From Vandiemenella viatica (lineage: Eukaryota > Arthropoda > Insecta > Orthoptera > Morabidae), in the NCBI GenBank assembly GCA_031002005.1, contig JARYHS010013631.1, positions 68,073,832 through 68,137,831 of the forward strand: DNA of 64,000 nucleotides, written 5' to 3'. The position numbers and the translations under genes are program-made. Below, in pieces: positions 57,720 to 64,000 of the stretch. Positions within the stretch are counted from its first letter, which is position 1. Each line of letters begins with the position of its first letter. The notes under the pieces were generated by a model. That model was not told the origin of the DNA, searched no databases, and worked only from the letters and a program-made list of their open reading frames with translations.

Positions 57720-58490
57720 AAATTAATTGCCATAATACATTCATTAAGTCTGTTTATCGTAGCATTTCATAGCTTAAAAAATATCGATTAACTTTACGGC
57801 TGAAAAAGACGTTTAACTGCTTTTCAGCAACATGTTTCCAATGAAAGCAATATAAAAAACTTTTTAAAAACTTACATTACTCGTGGTCTCTGCTGTAACC
57901 GCGAATGTCAATTGTCACTCTGGCCTAGCCTAAATTTCAATTTAATTTCAACTTGCACTACCGTAACGTTGTTTTTTTTGACCAAAGTTTATACATTTAT
58001 TTACTTTTTACGTATTTTACTGGCCACTTTCGTTCTTTGTTCATGTTCGCTGTACCTGAGTTATTAGGTTTTCTAAAGAGGACATCAGACCAAATATGTT
58101 AGTGAATCGAGTACTCTGGCAAATTCATTTCTTCGGATATTAATCTGGAATCTGCATTAAGTTCCCTGGCCTTTACAGACACTATGACCAAAGTTTGCAT
58201 TATGAATGTCCAGCCTCAATAATAATAATAAAAAAAAACTTGATGCTTTCAAAGCAAACAGGAATTCTTCAAATTTTTCAGAATGAACTTTAAGGGTCAA
58301 GTACAAGTTAAGTATTGTAATGTTATGGAGTATACACTACATGTGGCACACTTCCAAATATGTGCACCTGGGTTGTTGGACATAGCAGAGGGCGCTCACG
58401 GACGATTCAAAGTGTGACTGTGTGAGTGTGACAGAAATGGACAGTTTCTGCCATCTACTGGGCTCACACTGCAATTACAAGTTTTCGCCA
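57720..58490. other. Spacer, nothing recognised
   Basis: AT-rich; no supported gene. Confidence 0.5.
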
Positions 58491-58509
58491 CCACCAACGG
58501 GGTGGATCG

Positions 58510-58786
58510 CCGGCCTCGGTAGCGTAGGGGCTAGAGTGCTAGCTCCGCGTGCCGAAGGTCGCCGGTTCGAATCCGGCCGCGGGCATGGATGTTAAGTGTT
58601 GTGTGTCTGTGTGAATGTCCTGTCCGTCCTGTGGTGTCCATACTTACAAGATACTGAATATAAACACTGCATGATGACTTATTCACATTGAGCTGGCTGT
58701 ATGGCCTCAGCAGCCGAAAGCCATAGAAAAAAAAAAAAAAACAAAAAAAAAACAAAAAAAAAACAAAAAAAAAACAAAAAAAAAAA
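58510..58786 (+). mobile_element. Full-length young tRNA SINE (SINE-D)
   Basis: Perfect 13-bp target duplication ACGGGGTGGATCG (58497-58509, 58787-58799). tRNA-like head with B box GGTTCGAATCC (58563-58573), body ending AGCCATAG, then a tail of A runs punctuated by single C, about (A8C)n. Its head shares CCGAAGGTCGCCGGTTC with the Gypsy LTR at 23090. Confidence 0.93.
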
Positions 58787-58799
58787 ACGGGGTGGATCG

Positions 58800-59990
58800 G
58801 TTGGAGAAATCGGATTGGCTGTGCAGTTTTCTGCCGCGAAAAGGTTCCTCGACACGTGGGTGCAAGTGAAGACGGGGGAGGGGGGGGGGGACAGTCTGCT
58901 GCTGGTGGAGAAGAAGGAAGCCATGTTGTGACCTGGGTTAATCAGATTCGAAGTGTTGAATCAATTGGTTTATTTTTTTATTTTTTGTGAACAGTGTATA
59001 TGAGCACACCTGAGTGCAACGAAGCCATCATGTCAATCAGTGCCGTGCATACAACACCGATATTGTAATGTAAAAATAATTGCAGCAGCATGTTTATCCG
59101 CATGTGACATCTGGAATACCCGAAGCGCCTTGTAAAGAGTTTCAAGTGTCTCCGCTTTATATATTTTTAAACAAGTTTGGTTTTTGAACAATAAGGACAG
59201 CGCCCAATAATTTTGTTTATTCGGAGTTTAATTATTACCCATGCCGGAAACAATGTTCTGTTACTGTAATTAGATTTGTTTTTTTTTCTCACAATGTTCA
59301 TTTCTTCTTTTTAAAAAATATATATTGCTTGTCAAATTATTACCAGGTAGTTTTATCCCATACTAAAGACAAAAAATCAATACTTAAGTAAATTTCGCAA
59401 TTTTTAATTAACAGTAAATATTTAAGTAACAGAGGTAACGTTACAGTATATATTTCAGCAAGTTGGAGGCTACGACTATACGATAGTGCGATCGTCCCTG
59501 TCCGTGTTTAATACGTCTGTTAATACTTCTGAGTTATTCAAGCTGAAGAGATTTATTCACCCTAAGGGTGAAACACAGGTCAAGTTCGTATTGCCCAGAT
59601 CAGGTCAACCTGTTACAATCTTTAGCCCTAAAAACGAGAACTATTCTAGACCCGTGACGATACGGAAAAAAAAACAGTTGCGGGCATACACTAGCAATAA
59701 CTAAATTCCTATTGCATTACGTTGCAACAAGAAGTTTCAGTTCTCATTCCAATTCAGGCTGCATTTCAACCTAACTTAACCACAATCTCGCAAAATTAAA
59801 GCTTCCATCACACGCGCATTGATACAATAACTGTATCAGAAGTTAGTGACATAATGTATCGTGACATAAATTCGAACCGTCTGCTCTTGGGCGGAGGAAC
59901 TTGCTAAGGCGAGCTCAAATAATAGTTCCTCTGCATATTGAAGCCATGTTCAACCAATAAAATCATTGCTGAGCGGAGAGAATGTGAATA
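58800..59990. other. Spacer, nothing recognised
   Basis: The 72-codon frame at 59486 (LFKLKRFIHPKGETQVKFVL) is unrecognised; it lies between the distant inverted repeats. Confidence 0.4.
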
Positions 59991-59995
59991 CAGTC

Positions 59996-60053
59996 GTTCG
60001 ATACTTCCGCAAAAAAAATTTGGATATTACTTCTTCACTCCTGTTCATAATTA
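59996..60053 (-). repeat. Right copy of the distant inverted repeat
   Basis: Inverted counterpart of 57004-57061, with differences around a G/T run in the middle. Confidence 0.75.
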
Positions 60054-60469
60054 GTCATTTAATTACAGGGTTAGAATGTGTACCATTACAGAATCAACTG
60101 GTGATATTTTAATCTGCGATCAACAGAGCAACTAACAAAAAACACACAGAACCATCTTCGTTATTCTTCTACGAGGTTGTGCAGTCAGAGTAATCTAATC
60201 ATTCCAAACTGAGAGTCTCATTCTGTACGCATTAAGTAATAACTACCTAAAGGGACAAATTTGTCGTGTAATCGAGAACGAGCGCACCTTAACATTTTTC
60301 AGTGCCTCCAACTTAACCTCAGCTTGCGCTCTCAAACATAATTGCTTAAGCGCTTAGTAATACACAAGTGCGACTCGAGTCTGGAACAGTGTTCATTTAA
60401 CCATACATCTTGCATATACTACATCATACTGACACATTTTCATATTGAAGTTAGCTTATGTTACTGAAT

Positions 60470-60677
60470 CAGGACCGGCGCTAGGATTCTCAGGCCAGGG
60501 GTAACCGTTCTTAGCAGCGACGTAACCGGTTGGGGCCCGTGGCGAATTCATCAGAAGGGGCCCTTCCAGCATAATTTTTTTTTTAAATAAAAAAAAGGCT
60601 CTACAACTACTCGGTATACAATGGGTGGATTCTTGCCCCGCTTAACCCCCCCTCTCCCCCCCTTAACGCCGGCCCTG
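60470..60677. mobile_element. hAT MITE, 208 bp
   Basis: Ends CAGGACCGGCGCTAG and, reversed, CAGGGCCGGCGTTAA; flanks TACTGAAT and CAGTGAAT match at 6 of 8. Contains GGGGCCC-type strings and C runs. No coding content. Confidence 0.78.
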
Positions 60678-60827
60678 CAGTGAATACAGGAAGTGGATAC
60701 CACTAGATGGCTCTCGAATGCTGAGCCACTTTTCCGCTCTCTTTGCTAATGCTATCATTCAGTCTGAACAAGATTTACTGTAGGTTCTTGTAGAATGTAA
60801 TGCGTTTTGTATTTAGAGTATTTTATA

Positions 60828-61649
60828 CAGGGCGTTCGCCGGGAAACGCAACCCACTGTTAGCGCTACAAGGAAGAAACTGCTCGCGGCGAGCGAGCGGT
60901 CAGCTCCCGGCATTGTTCGACCGTCGGCCGCGGACTATTTCATAAACTTGTATGTGCTAAGCATTTAAATGTGACGTAATTCATTAGCTTACCTTATAAA
61001 AGATGCTGGAAGTGTTGACACTCTTGTGTAATGCACATTTCACATCTTCTGAACATATTTCGAGACACACGCTGCCCTAACTGACTTAATGATTTTTTGG
61101 GTGATTGTTCTAGTCGAAAAGCGATATCGTCAATTTTCTCCTCTGTGAGAATACGGTTGACCGACAGTCTCTTTTTGTTAAAAAATGAACCCGTTTCTCT
61201 TACTTTTTTAACCAGACGCAGAATTGTTGATTTAGCTGGCAGTAAAGCGCCAGGATATTCGCGACGAAATTTACTGCGACACTTTTTAAACGACTTCTTC
61301 TTCACATATGTATCGTAGAGAAATATTCTTTGTTGCAAACTGTAACGTACCATAATTTTACTCACACTCAAACACGGTACAGATTATGAAGCCCCAAACC
61401 AGCCAAACCGCAAAGAAACGTTTATTCACAACACTGATTAATAAGAGACTGAAGTCACAAACTAGCTACAATGCAAAGAAACCGTTCTTAACAATGTAAG
61501 GGTCACTGCACTGCACTGTTGGGGCAGCGGAGGTGTTAAACAGTGCGGTGATTCACGGTGCCGTGTGGCGGAAACTGCTGGTTCCGCTGTCCGAGCAAGT
61601 TGCCGACGGCAACAGACTGGGAGGGTTGCGTTTTCCGGCGAACGCCCTG
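60828..61649 (-). mobile_element. Mariner-type deletion derivative, 822 bp
   Basis: Inverted ends CAGGGCGTTCGCCGG (left) and the same read back from the right, flanked by TA (60826-60827, 61650-61651). The interior keeps only the start of a transposase. Confidence 0.88.
60994..61371 (-). pseudogene. N-terminal HTH part of a mariner-like transposase
   Basis: 125 codons: YSLQQRIFLYDTYVKK and KCRSKFRREYPG form the first helix-turn-helix, STILRLVKKVRETGS the second, then ILTEEKIDDIAFRLEQSPKK and SLSQLGQRVS. This is the bipartite DNA-binding part of the transposase. The DDE catalytic domain is deleted; the open frame can still make a DNA-binding peptide that could compete with an active transposase. 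Confidence 0.8.
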
Positions 61650-61654
61650 TATAA

Positions 61655-61814
61655 AGTTATGTTTGAATGTGGTAAAGCAATCTCAAAACAAAACTTTTGC
61701 ACATTTTGCTTATAACTTACGATGCATATAACAGTTTAAAGTTTTCAGTAGTTTTTCTGTTAAATACTGGATATGTTTGATGATGGGGATGAATTTACAG
61801 TTACTAGATCGATG

Positions 61815-61864
<50 letters not shown>

Positions 61865-62415
61865 GACCCATTTTCTTAAAAGGAACACGCATATAATATA
61901 AGCTTTAAATAAGATGTTAGGTTTTGGGTCAGCAAAACATAACATATACTGATTTGAAATCTAAAACTTATTTAGTTTGAGAGATGGAGGTCCGTGTCAA
62001 ACGGACGGAAGAACGAACAAGCAACAGAGTGACAGCATTAGGACACCATTTTGCATTGTGTACATAACTCCTAAATGGCAAAACAAAATTTTATGAAACG
62101 TTTGAACAAGTATGGATTTACACTAGTTATCTCACACGTTAAACGTATGACTTCCTCCACTTTGCACTGAATAGTCCAATCGACAGTGAATAATTCTTTC
62201 TACAATTGTTAATGCGGACACATATATTACAAACTAATCTCAAAGCCCTTCAAAAATGACGGATAAAATGAATGTTCTGGCAATTCATTTCTGTTTGGTT
62301 GCCTAAATAAATATACATGTGTGTGATATAGCGTCATCAGTAATAAAAGTAACAAATAATTAATTTATTAATTTAAACGCAGTATATTCTTTTATGTCAA
62401 ATAATTTCATCATCA
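61655..62415. other. Spacer with poly(A)
   Basis: Includes an A run of about 44 bases at 61819-61862. No gene supported. Confidence 0.6.
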
Positions 62416-62418
62416 TTA

Positions 62419-62670
62419 CCGAGCGTGGTGGGGTAACGGATAACGTTCTGGCCTCGCATTCGGGAGGACGGCGGTTCGAATCCCCGTCCGGGCATCCAGA
62501 TTTGGGTTTTCCATGGTTTCCCCAAATCACTCCAGGTGAATGCCGGGATGCTTCCTTCAAAAGGCCATGGCCGAATTCCTTCCCATTCCTTGCCCCCATC
62601 CTTTCCCGTCTCTAAAGACCACGTTGTTAAAAAGGGACGTTAAACTGTTACAAAAAAAAAAAATAAAAAA
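62419..62670 (+). mobile_element. SINE-A, full length, plus orientation
   Basis: Head CCGAGCGTGGTGGGGTAACG (A-box area), B box GGTTCGAATCCCC (62472-62484), body GGTTTTCCATGG and GGCCATGGCCGAATTCC, 3' end AAAAAGGGACGTTAAACT, then an A-rich tail to about 62680. The 3' end differs from the GGCGTAAAGCC end of the minus-strand copies, so there are at least two SINE-A subfamilies. Confidence 0.88.
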
Positions 62671-62684
62671 AAAAATAATTTCAT

Positions 62685-63740
62685 CGAATATATTGTACCA
62701 GTGACTTTAAAAACCTACATTGCATATAAGTATCTTGTAAGCCCGTCAAAAATTACGTATATTAGCAATTCATTTCTTCGCTAACTAAGTACAATTTTCA
62801 TAAAATAACGCTCATTATTTGAAAATGATGTTTCTTAGCTTAGTGTAACAATGGTATCGTGGTACAGAGAGTATAAGAAAAATCTACATCGAACGAATTT
62901 TTATTAAGAAAAAGCTACTAATAATTAATATTTAATCGGAGGCTTCCACGGCCAGGTCTTCTTCTTCGTAGAACTGCCCAGGAGATGACCACAAACGGAT
63001 GGTCGAAACGTTGGCTACACACGTCATGATGCGGTGTCACCCGGACAGCCAAGAATCAATAATTAATATGCTGATTTTTATAAAATACATACTTTTCTTT
63101 TAGTGCACTGGTTGCTCATTTACTCGCGGGTTCTTATCTAAATAAAGTTGTTATTAAATAATGAACATAACCTAAAATAACGTCTCCCGTTGATGTTGGT
63201 TGGGCAACGGAGGCGGGAAGCGTGACGTCAGAGTGTGACAGACATCGCTGCATTGTGACCAAGATTGGCATTTTATAAGTATAGATTATCTGGAACAAAG
63301 TTCACGAGGACTGTTAATGTATAGACCTCGCTCATAAGCTGTTTACGTCACAGTTAACACATCACCACTGGGAAAAAACTATAAGTTGATTCTTTTGAAT
63401 AACACTACACCGCTAGTAACCTCCAAACTTTCAAAATTCATCCAATTGAAGTCGAGCAAATCCCATTAATTAATTTGCTCGAAACTCTGTAGATCGTACG
63501 ACGACGTGGCCCTAAGTATGTCGTCTTTTGATCCACGCACACAGAGTAGAGGTCACCTTTTTTAAAAATATTTAAAGATATTCAATGGTAATAAAATATC
63601 TCGTCAAATTGTCGCTAGTTCTACAGAAGTTACAACTCCAAGTCGTTAGCGTATATTCTCAGCTGTTTTTAATAAAAAACAATAGAAATCTCGCAGACAA
63701 AACAAAACACAATTATAGAACATAACTACTCGAAATACTA
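62685..63740. other. Spacer, nothing firmly recognised
   Basis: 62945-63060 contains GGTCGAAACGTTGGCT, wording often seen near retroelement ends, without a readable frame. Confidence 0.4.
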
Positions 63741-63743
63741 ATA

Positions 63744-64000
63744 CACTCCTGGAAATTGAAATAAGAACACATTGACGCCGGTGTGTAAGACCCACCATAC
63801 TCGCTCCGGACACTACGAGAGGGCTGTACAAGCAATGATCAAACGCACGGCACAGCGGACACACCAGGAACAGCAGTGTTGGCCGTCGAAGGGCGCTAGC
63901 TGCGCAGCGGTTGGGCACCGCCGCAGTCAGTGTCAGTCAGTTTGCCGTGGCATACGGAGCTCCATCTCAGTCTTTAACAATGGTAGCATGCCGCGACAGC
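63744..64000 (+). mobile_element. Tc1/mariner element, cut by the window edge
   Basis: Begins CACTCCTGGAAATTGAA next to a TA at 63742-63743. About 240 bp of leader follows, then ATGCCGCGACAGC at 63988, the likely transposase start (M-P-R-Q), running off the window. I know this terminal repeat from very abundant elements in orthopteroid insects. Whether the copy is intact cannot be judged here. Confidence 0.82.
63988..64000 (+). CDS. Start of Tc1/mariner transposase (partial)
   Basis: Four codons only, M-P-R-Q, in the position expected for this family; the frame leaves the window. Confidence 0.55.

Noticed and set aside
58679..58931. K-rich and F-rich frames around 58.7-58.9 kb
   Set aside because: They translate the A-rich SINE tail and are not coding.

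Overview
The window looks like a repeat-rich, gene-poor piece of a large insect genome, probably polyneopteran (locust, stick insect, cricket or cockroach grade). The reasons are the AT-rich intergenic background, several tRNA-headed SINE families, a CR1-group LINE with a PHD plus SGNH ORF1, a Tc1/mariner element starting with CACTCCTGGAAATTGAA of a kind I associate with orthopteroid genomes, and two nuclear tRNA-Gln genes. I cannot fix the species. I found no convincing host protein-coding gene. Nearly every recognisable reading frame belongs to a transposable element (TE), and most are broken.

Layout: 0-2 kb holds a decayed Helitron helicase and two SINE-A copies. 2-11 kb is AT-rich spacer with a SINE-like copy, two copies of a G-tract MITE, a palindromic mariner MITE, a possible Pol II promoter (CRE, octamer, TATA) beside a perfect 52-bp foldback with its own 14-bp target duplication, and a PIF/Harbinger derivative with a MADF relic. 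11.1-15.7 kb is a nearly full-length minus-strand CR1-group LINE with an intact ORF1 and a frameshifted ORF2. 16-22 kb carries a hAT C-terminal relic, a degraded Tc1/mariner transposase and a complete but dead hAT element (20006-22168). 23.09-28.03 kb is a very young Ty3/Gypsy element with apparently identical LTRs. Its pol frame is open but lacks the reverse-transcriptase core, and its LTR begins with a tRNA-like Pol III promoter module.

28-33.6 kb has LINE-B fragments, decayed SINEs and the two tRNA-Gln genes (CTG and TTG). 33.7-37.6 kb is a plus-strand Jockey-like LINE split by a 2.1-kb DNA transposon; removing that transposon and one TA restores the RT frame. 38.6-40.9 kb is a small young LTR element (2.3 kb) whose only coding content is a protein I do not recognise, split by one in-frame stop. 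45.9-46.8 kb is a Tc1-like transposase with a SINE nested in its frame. 49.5-51.3 kb has a large inverted repeat and a tandem array of about 140-bp units. 54-64 kb is a mosaic of MITEs, SINEs and mariner derivatives, ending inside a Tc1/mariner element that runs off the window.

The common theme is parasitism among TEs. The two youngest LTR elements cannot make their own reverse transcriptase, SINEs depend on LINEs, and MITEs depend on hAT, Harbinger or mariner transposases. The best candidates for something undescribed are the tRNA-headed LTR of the RT-less Gypsy element, the small LTR element with its unknown split ORF, and the retroposed-looking foldback at 6.93-7.14 kb.
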